A DNA stretch of 7,133 nt from Natronohydrobacter sp. (GTDB taxonomy: Bacteria; Pseudomonadota; Alphaproteobacteria; Rhodobacterales; Rhodobacteraceae). Position 1 is the first letter of the stretch. Each line of letters opens with the position of its first letter. The notes under the pieces are model-generated. The model had not been told where the DNA came from, made no database searches, and saw only the letters and a program-made list of their open reading frames with translations. Positions 1-6,211 of this stretch are shown here, piece by piece. Made by a program: the position numbers and the translations under genes. The stretch covers positions 1 to 7,133 of the forward strand of contig SKRP01000242.1 of assembly GCA_007118445.1 (NCBI GenBank), read 5' to 3'.

Positions 1-2
1 AG

Positions 3-701
3 GCGCGCAAGCTCGCGCGCATCAGCTTCGAGGAGATGCTGGAACTCGCCAGCCTCGGCGCGAAGGTGTTGCAGACGCGCTCGGTGGAGCTGGCGATGCG
101 CTACAAGGTGCCCCTGCGCGTGCTGTCGTCGTTCGAGGACACCGACGACACATCCGGCACGCTGGTTTGCGATGAGGAAGCGATCATGGAATCGAATGTC
201 GTCTCGGGCGTGGCGCACAGCCGCGAGGAAGCCAAGCTGACGCTGGTCACGGTCGAGGACCGCCCCGGCATCGCCGCCGCCATCTTCGGCCCGCTGGCCG
301 AGGCGGGGGTGAATGTGGACATGATCGTCCAGAACATTTCGGAGGCTGCGCCGGTGGACGGCGGCGCGCCGCGCGCGGTCACCGACATGACCTTTTCGTG
401 CCCCACCGATCAGGTCGCGCGCGCCGAACGCGCCCTTGCCGCCGCGCGCGCGCGTGGCGATATCGGTTATGAAACGCTCGAGATCGATACCGAGGTCGCC
501 AAGGTGTCGGTGGTCGGGATCGGGATGCGCAGCCACGCCGGCGTGGCGTCGCGCATGTTCGCGGCACTTGCCGAGCACGGGGTGAACATCAAGGTCATTG
601 CAACCTCGGAGATCAAGATTTCCGTGCTGATCGACCGGAAATATATGGAACTGGCGGTGCAGGCGCTCCATGATGCCTTCGCACTGGACAAGGCGGGCTG
701 A
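3..701 (+). CDS. lysC: Aspartate kinase, C-terminal part (5' end outside window)
   Basis: Aspartokinase phosphorylates L-aspartate with ATP, the first cytoplasmic step towards lysine, threonine, methionine and diaminopimelate. The reading frame is open from the first bases, so the gene starts upstream; 232 residues are visible. The first visible stretch (ARKLARISFEEMLELASLGA, then KVLQTRSVELA) is the conserved end of the kinase domain. Two ACT domains follow. The first lies at about visible residues 74-150 and contains VEDRPGIAAAIF and GVNVDMIVQN. The second lies at about 165-228 and contains VVGIGMRSHAGVASRMF and then TSEIKISVLID. In the family this paired ACT region binds lysine and/or threonine for feedback inhibition; the sequence alone does not say which. 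Many aspartokinases also carry an internal start that yields a separate regulatory subunit; that was not tested here. The gene ends in TGA 27 bases before ptsP on the same strand, which suggests co-transcription. Confidence 0.96.
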   Translation, partial: ARKLARISFEEMLELASLGAKVLQTRSVELAMRYKVPLRVLSSFEDTDDTSGTLVCDEEAIMESNVVSGVAHSREEAKLTLVTVEDRPGIAAAIFGPLAEAGVNVDMIVQNISEAAPVDGGAPRAVTDMTFSCPTDQVARAERALAAARARGDIGYETLEIDTEVAKVSVVGIGMRSHAGVASRMFAALAEHGVNIKVIATSEIKISVLIDRKYMELAVQALHDAFALDKAG

Positions 702-728
702 ACCGCCGCGCAGGGAACCGGGGGGGCC

Positions 729-2975
729 ATGCCCTATCGCAGCGAATCCGACAGCCGCAGGCTGCTCAGACGCCTGCGCGATACGCTGGCCGAAGCGGGC
801 GCCGGGCAGGAACGGCTTGACCGCATCACGCATATCATCGCCGATTCGATGGCGACACAGGTGTGCTCGATCTATCTGTTTCGCGACCCTGACACCCTGG
901 AGCTGTGCGCCACCGAAGGGCTGAACGCGGACGCGGTGCACAAGACCCGGCTGAAGCTGGGCGAAGGGCTGGTCGGGCGCGTGGCGCGCAGCACCCGGCC
1001 CATCAACACCGCCAACGCCCCCGCCGAACGCGGCTTTCGCTTCATGCCCGAAACCGGCGAGGAGGTGTTCACCTCGTTTCTGGGCGTGCCGATCCAGCGG
1101 CTGGGGGAACGGTTGGGCGTGCTGGTGGTGCAGGCCAAAGACGCCCGCCAGTATTCGGATGACGAGATTTACGGGCTGGAAGTGGTGGCGATGGTCATCG
1201 CGGAAATGACCGAACTGGGCATTTTCGTGGGTGAGAGCACCAGTTTCGCGGCCACGCACAAGAACCCGATCCTGCTGCGCGGCGTGACGGCACAGGAAGG
1301 CGAGGCCGAGGGCCATGTCTGGCTGCACGAGCCGCGTGTCGTGATCACCAATCTGGTCAATGATGACAGCAAGGCCGAGCTGAAGCGGCTGGAGGATGCG
1401 GTCGAGCAGCTGAAAGTCTCGATTGACCAGTTGCTGGCCAGGGCCGGGTCGCGCGACAAGGAGCATCAGGAAATCCTGCAGACCTATCGCATGTTCGCCC
1501 ATTCGCGCGGCTGGATGAAGCGGATGGAAGAGGATATCCGCCTGGGCCTGTCAGCGGAAGCGGCCGTCGAGAAAGAGCAATCCGCGGCGCGTGCGCGGCT
1601 GGAAACTGTGCCGGATGCCTATCTGCGCGACCGGTTGCACGATCTCGATGACCTGTCCAACCGGCTGTTGCGGATCCTGACCGGGCAGGGCAGTGAAACC
1701 GGGTCCGAGATGCCGGACCGTCCCATTCTGGTTGCGCGCAATATCGGGCCGGGCGAATTGCTGGAATATGGCCGCCGCCTGCGCGGGGTGGTGCTGGAAG
1801 AGGGGGCGGTCGGCTCTCACGCGACCATCGTCGCGCGTGCGCTGGCCATCCCGCTGGTGATCAATGTGCCGCGCATCACCACCGAGGCGCTGACCGGCGA
1901 TCACATTCTGGTCGATGGCACTGAAGGCCAGGTGCATCTGCGGCCCGATGACACTGTGACAGCGGCGTTTCGCGACAAGATGGCGATGCAGGCCAAGGCG
2001 CAGGAACGCTATGCGGTGCTGCGCGACAAGCCTGCGCAGGCGCGCTGCGGCACGCGGATCCGGCTGAAGATGAATGCCGGGCTGATGGCGGATCTGCCCT
2101 CGCTGCCGACATCGGGGGCCGAGGCTGTCGGCCTGTTTCGCACTGAATTGCAGTTTCTGGCGCGCGAAAAGATGCCCAAGCGAGCGGAACTGGTCGCGAA
2201 TTATGCGCGTGTGCTGGATGCAGCGGGCGGCAAGCCAGTGCATTTCCGCACGCTCGATATCGGCTCCGACAAGGTCATGCCCTATATGAAGCGCCCCGAT
2301 GAGCCGAACCCGGCGATGGGCTGGCGCGCGCTGCGGGTCGGACTCGACAAGCAGGGCGTATTGCGGATGCAGCTGCAGGCGCTGATCCGGGCGGCGCAGG
2401 GGCGTCCGCTCTCGGTCATGTTCCCGCTGGTGGCAACGGGCAGCGAATTCACCCGCGCGCGCGACATCCTGATGCGCGAGGTCGAACGCGAGGACCGGCA
2501 GGGGCACAAGCTGCCTGCGTCCCTGAAAGTGGGCGCGATGCTGGAGACGCCCTCGCTCGCCTATGCGCCGCAAGCGTTTTTCCGGGAAGTGGATTTTATC
2601 TCGATCGGTGGCAATGATCTGAAGCAGTTCTTTTTCGCGGCCGATCGCGAAAACGAGCTGGTGCGGCGGCGCTATGACACGCTGAATGTCAGTTTTCTGA
2701 CATTCCTGCAGGTTGTGGTGGATCGGTGCCATGAGTCCGAGACCGCCCTGTCCTTTTGCGGCGAGGATGCCGGTCGACCGACCGACGCGCTCGCTCTGGC
2801 GGCGATTGGTTTCCCCGCATTATCGATGCGACCCGCGTCAATTGGGCCTGTCAAGTCGCTGATAAGGCGTGCAAACCTGAATGAAGTGTCAGAACTGATC
2901 GCGCGTGTTCAGGCGCGTGGGCTGGAAAGCGCACGGCCCGCGCTTCTGGATTATATCGGCACTCTGGTCGATTGA
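729..2975 (+). CDS. ptsP: PTS-Ntr enzyme I (phosphoenolpyruvate-protein phosphotransferase PtsP, GAF domain)
   Basis: EI-Ntr takes phosphate from phosphoenolpyruvate and passes it to NPr/HPr and then to EIIA-Ntr, a regulatory rather than sugar-transporting chain in the cytoplasm. At 748 residues it has the usual full length. An N-terminal GAF domain (about 25-165) is followed by the partner-binding helical region (about 180-305), the swivelling phospho-histidine domain (about 330-405) and the PEP-binding barrel (about 430-735). The phosphorylated histidine is His364 in VGSHATIVAR. PEP-site signatures are GLFRTELQFL (Arg471), FRTLDIGSDK (Arg507), IGGNDLKQF (Asn629, Asp630), and the catalytic Cys677 in FCGEDAGRP. 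All key residues are present, so it should be active. In studied relatives the GAF domain senses glutamine; that role is inferred here. The ATG start gives the expected N-terminus; the ribosome site is weak (AGGGA about 12 bases upstream, and a G-run closer in). There is no room for a separate terminator after lysC, so read-through from lysC is likely. Confidence 0.97.
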   Translation: MPYRSESDSRRLLRRLRDTLAEAGAGQERLDRITHIIADSMATQVCSIYLFRDPDTLELCATEGLNADAVHKTRLKLGEGLVGRVARSTRPINTANAPAERGFRFMPETGEEVFTSFLGVPIQRLGERLGVLVVQAKDARQYSDDEIYGLEVVAMVIAEMTELGIFVGESTSFAATHKNPILLRGVTAQEGEAEGHVWLHEPRVVITNLVNDDSKAELKRLEDAVEQLKVSIDQLLARAGSRDKEHQEILQTYRMFAHSRGWMKRMEEDIRLGLSAEAAVEKEQSAARARLETVPDAYLRDRLHDLDDLSNRLLRILTGQGSETGSEMPDRPILVARNIGPGELLEYGRRLRGVVLEEGAVGSHATIVARALAIPLVINVPRITTEALTGDHILVDGTEGQVHLRPDDTVTAAFRDKMAMQAKAQERYAVLRDKPAQARCGTRIRLKMNAGLMADLPSLPTSGAEAVGLFRTELQFLAREKMPKRAELVANYARVLDAAGGKPVHFRTLDIGSDKVMPYMKRPDEPNPAMGWRALRVGLDKQGVLRMQLQALIRAAQGRPLSVMFPLVATGSEFTRARDILMREVEREDRQGHKLPASLKVGAMLETPSLAYAPQAFFREVDFISIGGNDLKQFFFAADRENELVRRRYDTLNVSFLTFLQVVVDRCHESETALSFCGEDAGRPTDALALAAIGFPALSMRPASIGPVKSLIRRANLNEVSELIARVQARGLESARPALLDYIGTLVD

Positions 2976-2996
2976 CCGATTGCAGAAATACGACTG

Positions 2997-3491
2997 TCAC
3001 TTTTCCGATTTTTCACTGAATTTCGTGACCTCGCCCGCGATCCCGTCCCACGCACCGGGAACAAGCGCCAGCCCGAGCACGCGGGCCGGGTTGGTGGGCG
3101 GGGGCATGTGGATGTCGCCGCGCTGTTCAAAGCCGAAGCGGCTGTAATAGGGCGCATCCCCCACCAGCAGGACCCGCGACCAGCCAAGGCCCGCCGCGCG
3201 GTTCAGGCTTTCGCGCATCAGCCAGCCGCCCAAGCCCTCGCCCTGATGGGTCGGGTGCACGGCGATGGGGCCAAGCAGCAGCGTTTCGGCGCTGCCCACG
3301 CGCACAGGCCAGAAGCGGATCGCAGCCGCAACACCGTCGCGGTCGCGCAGCAGCAGACAGAGCGGGGCAACAGGGGCCACATCGTCGCGCAGCCGGTAGG
3401 AGGACAGCGCCTCGCGTCCCGGCGCGAAACACAGGTCATAGAGCGCCTCGACCTCCCACCAGTCTGCGGCGGTTTCTTCCATCAACTGCAT
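2997..3491 (-). CDS. GNAT family N-acetyltransferase (YhbS-like)
   Basis: This 164-residue protein has the GNAT fold, which transfers an acetyl group from acetyl-CoA to an amine; the substrate cannot be told from sequence. Visible signatures are LLLGPIAVHPTHQGEGLG (residues 71-88). In it, strand beta-4 leads into the pyrophosphate-binding loop Q83-G84-E85-G86-L87-G88. WSRVLLVGDAPYYSRFGF (104-121) then holds the tyrosine pair often placed near the CoA sulphur. This second motif (LVGD..YY.RFGF) is characteristic of the YhbS/COG3153 subgroup. The chosen ATG has GGGGA six bases upstream; a second ATG three codons in is a possible alternative. The gene converges on ptsP with 21 bases between stop codons and diverges from the flavin reductase-like gene. 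No signal peptide or membrane segment is seen. The family call is firm; the physiological role is unknown. Confidence 0.9.
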   Translation of the reverse strand: MQLMEETAADWWEVEALYDLCFAPGREALSSYRLRDDVAPVAPLCLLLRDRDGVAAAIRFWPVRVGSAETLLLGPIAVHPTHQGEGLGGWLMRESLNRAAGLGWSRVLLVGDAPYYSRFGFEQRGDIHMPPPTNPARVLGLALVPGAWDGIAGEVTKFSEKSEK

Positions 3492-3497
3492 CGACTG

Positions 3498-3502
3498 TCC
3501 CC
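3498..3502 (-). promoter_or_regulatory. Ribosome binding site of the GNAT gene
   Basis: On the minus strand GGGGA lies six bases before the ATG at 3491. It supports this start over the internal ATG three codons later, whose upstream bases are not purine-rich in the right place. Confidence 0.5.
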
Positions 3503-3519
3503 GCCAAGACCGGCTGGCA

Positions 3520-3547
3520 GCGCCCCTAACATGGCGCTAGGGTGCGC
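3520..3547. repeat. Inverted repeat in the divergent GNAT / flavin reductase gap
   Basis: The left arm GCGCCCCTA (3520-3528) and right arm TAGGGTGCGC (3538-3547) pair over 9 bp with one bulged T at 3543 and a 9-base loop. It occupies the centre of the 78-base gap between two divergent start codons, where an operator for one or both genes could sit. TAACAT at 3527-3532 resembles a -10 box for the rightward gene, but no convincing -35 box accompanies it. It is either a protein-binding palindrome or a chance structure in GC-rich DNA. Confidence 0.35.
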
Positions 3548-3558
3548 GCAAACAGATC

Positions 3559-3564
3559 GGAGAG
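3559..3564 (+). promoter_or_regulatory. Ribosome binding site fixing the flavin reductase-like start
   Basis: GGAGAG lies five bases before the ATG at 3570. It decides the start: the same frame stays open for another 154 codons upstream, but that extension runs antisense through the GNAT gene and has no family resemblance. Confidence 0.75.
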
Positions 3565-3569
3565 CTGCC

Positions 3570-4175
3570 ATGTTCTATGAACCGCGCCACGGCCACGGCC
3601 TGCCGCATAACCCGTTCAACGCCATCGTGACCCCGCGCCCGATTGGCTGGATTTCGACGCGCGGGGCCGATGGGCAGGACAATCTTGCGCCCTATTCATT
3701 TTTCAATGCTGTGGCCTATGTGCCGCCGCAGGTGATGTTTGCCTCGACCAGCGCCAAGCCGGATCGCGAGGGCACCAAGGATTCCGTGGCCAATATCCGC
3801 GACACAGGCGTGTTCTGCGTCAATATCGTCGAATTTGCCGCGCGGGATGCCATGAATGCCACATCGGGCCCCTGGCCGCGCGAGGTGGATGAGTTCGACC
3901 ATGCCGGGATCGCGCGCGAAAACTGCCGGATGATTGCGGCCTCGCGCGTGGCCGGGGCACCTGCGGCGCTGGAATGCCGGATGACGCAGATCGTGTCGCT
4001 GGAGGGGTCGGCGAATTATCTGGTGCTGGGCGAAGTGGTCGGCGTGCATCTGCGCGCGGATTGTCTGATCGGGGGGATGTTCGACATTACCCGCTTCCGC
4101 CCGCTCGCGCGCTGTGGCTATCGCGATTATGCAGTGGTGGACGAGGTGTTCAGCCTCAAACGGCCGGGGGAGTGA
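3570..4175 (+). CDS. Flavin reductase-like protein (FMN-binding split barrel)
   Basis: A 201-residue protein of the flavin reductase-like, FMN-binding split-barrel family (DIM6/NTAB type). Members bind FMN and either reduce free flavin with NAD(P)H for partner monooxygenases or act in uncharacterised redox reactions. Family marks are TPRPIGWIST (residues 21-30), DNLAPYSFFNAVAYVPP (37-53), MFAST (56-60), KDSVANIRDTGVFCVNIV (70-87), the central LECRMTQIV (134-142), and LVLGEVVGVHL (151-161), with a closing DITRFRPLARCGYRDYAVV (172-190). The RPIGW and NLAPYS..N segments usually form the FMN phosphate and ring contacts. Length and ends look complete, and the protein is soluble with no signal peptide. 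It stands alone on its strand, with a divergent GNAT gene upstream and a hairpin immediately downstream. No monooxygenase partner is visible, so whether it is a true flavin reductase is open. Confidence 0.92.
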   Translation: MFYEPRHGHGLPHNPFNAIVTPRPIGWISTRGADGQDNLAPYSFFNAVAYVPPQVMFASTSAKPDREGTKDSVANIRDTGVFCVNIVEFAARDAMNATSGPWPREVDEFDHAGIARENCRMIAASRVAGAPAALECRMTQIVSLEGSANYLVLGEVVGVHLRADCLIGGMFDITRFRPLARCGYRDYAVVDEVFSLKRPGE

Positions 4176-4185
4176 GGGGGCTGGC

Positions 4186-4215
4186 GTAGGGTGCGTGCTC
4201 AAGCACGCACCTTAC
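4186..4215. terminator. Strong 14-bp hairpin between convergent genes; bidirectional terminator or REP-like element
   Basis: The left arm (4186-4199, GTAGGGTGCGTGCT) and right arm (4202-4215, AGCACGCACCTTAC) pair along 14 bp with a single G-T wobble and a two-base turn, or a four-base loop if the last pair opens. It lies 10 bases after the flavin reductase-like stop and abuts the stop of the opposing small membrane gene, a natural place for a shared terminator. There is no T-run on either side, so a classical intrinsic terminator is not proven. The GTAG foot and its near complement TTAC recall REP-type palindromes, which often sit between convergent genes. Confidence 0.65.
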
Positions 4216-4455
4216 TCACCGCCGCCCCTGATATTTCTGCCAGACCCAGAGCAGCGCCAGGGCCCCCAGAAGGGAAATCACGAAGGCACCGATCCAGCCT
4301 GCCGAGGTCATCAGGAAACGAAACCCCAGCCCGCCGATGACTGCGCCCAGCACGCCGATCACCATTGCCGTGGGCAGGTCCGTGTTCATGCGCATCAGGC
4401 GTGTGGCGACAACTCCTGCCAAGGCACCGACAACGATCAGGAGCACCAGTGGCAC
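4216..4455 (-). CDS. Small GlsB/YeaQ/YmgE-type membrane protein (transglycosylase-associated family), GTG start
   Basis: This 79-residue hydrophobic protein of the inner membrane has three predicted helices at about residues 3-20, 28-48 and 53-71, and a basic C-terminal tail (QKYQGRR). The glycine-rich pattern GALAGVVATRL, then AMVIGVLGAVIGGLGFRFL, matches the GlsB/YeaQ/YmgE stress-response family, whose members are around 80 residues and of unknown biochemical function. The start was set at GTG (4453-4455), because this gives the family-typical N-terminus and falls four bases after the rlmN stop. The same frame extends upstream to an ATG at 4608, but that stretch overlaps rlmN and is Arg/Ser-rich and unlike the family. 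The tight spacing implies co-transcription and translational coupling with rlmN. No clear ribosome site is seen beyond a GGGGG run in the end of rlmN. The family call is likely; the function is unknown. Confidence 0.8.
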   Translation of the reverse strand: MPLVLLIVVGALAGVVATRLMRMNTDLPTAMVIGVLGAVIGGLGFRFLMTSAGWIGAFVISLLGALALLWVWQKYQGRR

Positions 4456-4459
4456 AGTC

Positions 4460-5638
4460 TCAGCCCCCGGTTTCCAGCGCGATCTGCGCCGCCGATTTCC
4501 GCCCGCGCTCGGTCGCGGATTTGAGCTGCCCGCAAGCCGCCATGATATCTTCGCCGCGCGGTGTGCGGATCGGCGAGGCATAGCCTGCCTTGTGGACGAT
4601 ATCGGCAAAAGCCTCGATCCGCGCCCAGTCGGAGCGCTGATAGGGCGCGCCGGGCCATTCGTTGAAGGGGATCAGGTTGATCTTGGCCGGGATGCCCGCG
4701 ATCAGTTTGACCAGACGGCGCGCATCCGCGTCGCTGTCATTCACGCCCCTGAGCATGACATATTCAAAGGTGATGCGTTCGCTGTTGGACAGGCGCGGAT
4801 ACTCGCGCAGCGCGTCCAGCAGCGTCTTGATGTTCCAGCGTTTGTTGATCGGCACCAATTGGTCGCGCACCTCGTCGGTCGTCGCGTGGAAGCTGATGGC
4901 CAGCATGCAACCGATCTCTTCGGCGGTGCGCGCGATTTCGGGGACCACGCCCGAGGTCGAGAGCGTGATGCGGCGGCGCGAGATCGACAGCCCCTCGCCA
5001 TCCATCACGACTTTCATCGCGTCGCGCACATTGTCGAAATTATAGAGCGGCTCGCCCATCCCCATCAGCACGACATTGCTGACAAGGCGGGTTTCATCCT
5101 TGGGCGCGCCGGGCTGGGGCCATTCGCCGAGATCATCGCGCGCGACCAGCACCTGCCCCACGATTTCGGCGGCGGTCAGGTTGCGCACCAGTTTTTGCGT
5201 GCCGGTATGGCAGAAGGAACAAGTCAGCGTGCAGCCGACCTGGCTGGAAATGCACAGCGTGCCGCGATTTTCCTCGGGGATATAGACGGCTTCGACCTCA
5301 TGCCCGCCGGCAATGCGCAAGAGATATTTGCGCGTGCCATCGTCGGAAATCTGGCGGGTGACGATCTCGGGGCGTGCAATCTCGAAATGCTCGGCCATAT
5401 CCGCGCGATAGGCTTTCGCCAGATTGGTCATCGCGGCGAAATCCTGCACGCCCCAGTGATAGATCCATTGCCAGATCTGGCCCACACGCATTTTCGCCTG
5501 TTTCTCGGGCGTGCCATGAGCGATCAGCGTGTCTGCCAGTTGCGCGCGCGTCAGGCCCACAAGATTGATCTTGGCCCCTTCGGGCAATTTGCGCGGGATC
5601 GTCAGCACGTCCTGCGTGATGGGGGCGGTGGTGGACAT
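4460..5638 (-). CDS. rlmN: Dual-specificity 23S rRNA (A2503) / tRNA (A37) C2-methyltransferase, radical SAM
   Basis: RlmN methylates carbon 2 of A2503 in 23S rRNA, near the peptidyl transferase centre, and of A37 in some tRNAs, which helps translational accuracy. The 392-residue protein is of normal length. After an N-terminal RNA-binding region, the radical SAM cluster motif CTLTCSFC gives Cys136, Cys140 and Cys143 for the 4Fe-4S cluster. GMGEPLYN (193-200) is the SAM-contacting GEP motif. The two mechanistic cysteines of the family are present: Cys129 in TLCISSQVGC (seven residues before the cluster, equivalent to E. coli Cys118) and Cys369 in RGEDIMAACGQL (equivalent to Cys355). Presence of both argues for RlmN; the motif alone does not strictly exclude the related Cfr, but the rest reads as housekeeping RlmN. 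The ATG start is supported by AGAGG five bases upstream. It is followed after four bases by the small membrane gene. Confidence 0.97.
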   Translation of the reverse strand: MSTTAPITQDVLTIPRKLPEGAKINLVGLTRAQLADTLIAHGTPEKQAKMRVGQIWQWIYHWGVQDFAAMTNLAKAYRADMAEHFEIARPEIVTRQISDDGTRKYLLRIAGGHEVEAVYIPEENRGTLCISSQVGCTLTCSFCHTGTQKLVRNLTAAEIVGQVLVARDDLGEWPQPGAPKDETRLVSNVVLMGMGEPLYNFDNVRDAMKVVMDGEGLSISRRRITLSTSGVVPEIARTAEEIGCMLAISFHATTDEVRDQLVPINKRWNIKTLLDALREYPRLSNSERITFEYVMLRGVNDSDADARRLVKLIAGIPAKINLIPFNEWPGAPYQRSDWARIEAFADIVHKAGYASPIRTPRGEDIMAACGQLKSATERGRKSAAQIALETGG

Positions 5639-5643
5639 CTTGG

Positions 5644-5648
5644 CCTCT
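5644..5648 (-). promoter_or_regulatory. rlmN: Ribosome binding site of rlmN
   Basis: AGAGG on the minus strand, five bases before the ATG at 5638, supports the start used for rlmN. Confidence 0.6.
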
Positions 5649-5668
5649 GGCTAGGGGTCTGAGGGAAG

Positions 5669-5697
5669 CATATAGCAAGGCCGGGCGCTGTTTTACA
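5669..5697 (-). promoter_or_regulatory. Candidate sigma-70 type promoter for rlmN
   Basis: On the minus strand TGTAAA (5692-5697) and TATATG (5669-5674) are separated by exactly 17 bases and lie 30 bases or more upstream of the rlmN start, inside the only sizeable gap of this block (5639-5722). The -10 box is good and AT-rich against a GC-rich background; the -35 box matches the consensus at only three of six positions. It would let rlmN and the small membrane gene be expressed apart from ctpA-rppH. This is an inference from spacing and composition. Confidence 0.4.
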
Positions 5698-5722
5698 GGG
5701 CTGCGCGCGTGAAAAGCGCGGA

Positions 5723-6211
5723 TCAGGACAGCCAGTCGCGGAAGCTGTCGATCACCTGCGCGTATGTCTGGCGCTTGAAGGGCACGATGGCGTCAAGCAT
5801 CTCATCCGCGCCGATCCAGCGCCATTCGGAAAACTCGGGATGCGCGGTCGCGAGATTGATCTGATCATCGCGCCCAAGATAGCGCATCAGGAACCAGCGC
5901 TGCTTCTGGCCGCGAAACCGCCCGCCCCAGATCTTCGGCACCATGTCCGGGGGCAGGTCATAGCTCAACCAATCCGAAGTTTCCGATAGTGGCGCTACCA
6001 GCTCTGGAGTGACCGAGATTTCCTCTTCCAACTCGCGCAGCGCCGCGACCCCCGGATTTTCGCCCGGATCAATCCCGCCTTGTGGCATCTGCCAGGCCGG
6101 TGTCGGGCTGTCGATGCGTTGAGCGGCAAAGATCAACCCCGCAGGGTTGATCATCATCACACCCACGCAGGGGCGATAGGGCAGGGAGGCGACCTGATCC
6201 GACGTCATCAC
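5723..6211 (-). CDS. rppH: RNA pyrophosphohydrolase, Nudix family
   Basis: RppH removes pyrophosphate from the 5' triphosphate end of mRNAs (or a phosphate from the diphosphate form), opening them to RNase E decay in the cytoplasm. The 162-residue protein has the RppH N-terminus YRPCVGVMMIN (12-22), then WQMPQGGIDPGENP (40-53). The Nudix box spans residues 45-67, with Gly45, Glu51, Arg59, Glu60, Glu63 and Glu64, the metal-binding acidic residues, in place. The usual glycine near the end of the box is Ser66. KIWGGRFRGQKQRWFLMRY (93-111) and EFSEWRWI (126-133) are typical of RppH rather than other Nudix enzymes. The start ATG overlaps the ctpA stop by four bases (ATGA), so translation is probably coupled. 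A second ATG directly follows the first and could also be used. No classical terminator follows. Confidence 0.95.
   Translation of the reverse strand: MMTSDQVASLPYRPCVGVMMINPAGLIFAAQRIDSPTPAWQMPQGGIDPGENPGVAALRELEEEISVTPELVAPLSETSDWLSYDLPPDMVPKIWGGRFRGQKQRWFLMRYLGRDDQINLATAHPEFSEWRWIGADEMLDAIVPFKRQTYAQVIDSFRDWLS

Noticed and set aside
1551..2732. 393-codon open frame antisense to ptsP
   Set aside because: It lies wholly opposite the well-conserved ptsP core and its product is His/Arg/Gln-rich with no domain pattern. Long antisense frames are expected in GC-rich genes with strong third-position bias.
2976..2996. Terminator between ptsP and the GNAT gene
   Set aside because: The 21-base gap shows no stem-loop or T-run; only a short direct repeat CGATTG nearby, which is not meaningful.
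3108..3569. 154-codon N-terminal extension of the flavin reductase-like gene
   Set aside because: It runs antisense through the GNAT gene, has no family resemblance, and the internal ATG at 3570 has a good GGAGAG ribosome site.
4456..4608. 51-codon N-terminal extension of the small membrane protein
   Set aside because: It overlaps the end of rlmN in another frame and is Arg/Ser-rich; family members begin at the first hydrophobic helix.
4337..5662. 441-codon open frame antisense to rlmN
   Set aside because: It mirrors rlmN, whose catalytic motifs are all intact, and its product shows no recognisable family, only low-complexity His/Asp/Arg-rich sequence.
5704..5720. Hairpin CGCGC / GCGCG with a 7-base loop after rppH, as a terminator
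   Set aside because: The stem is only 5 bp of alternating GC, common by chance here, and no T-run follows it on the minus strand.
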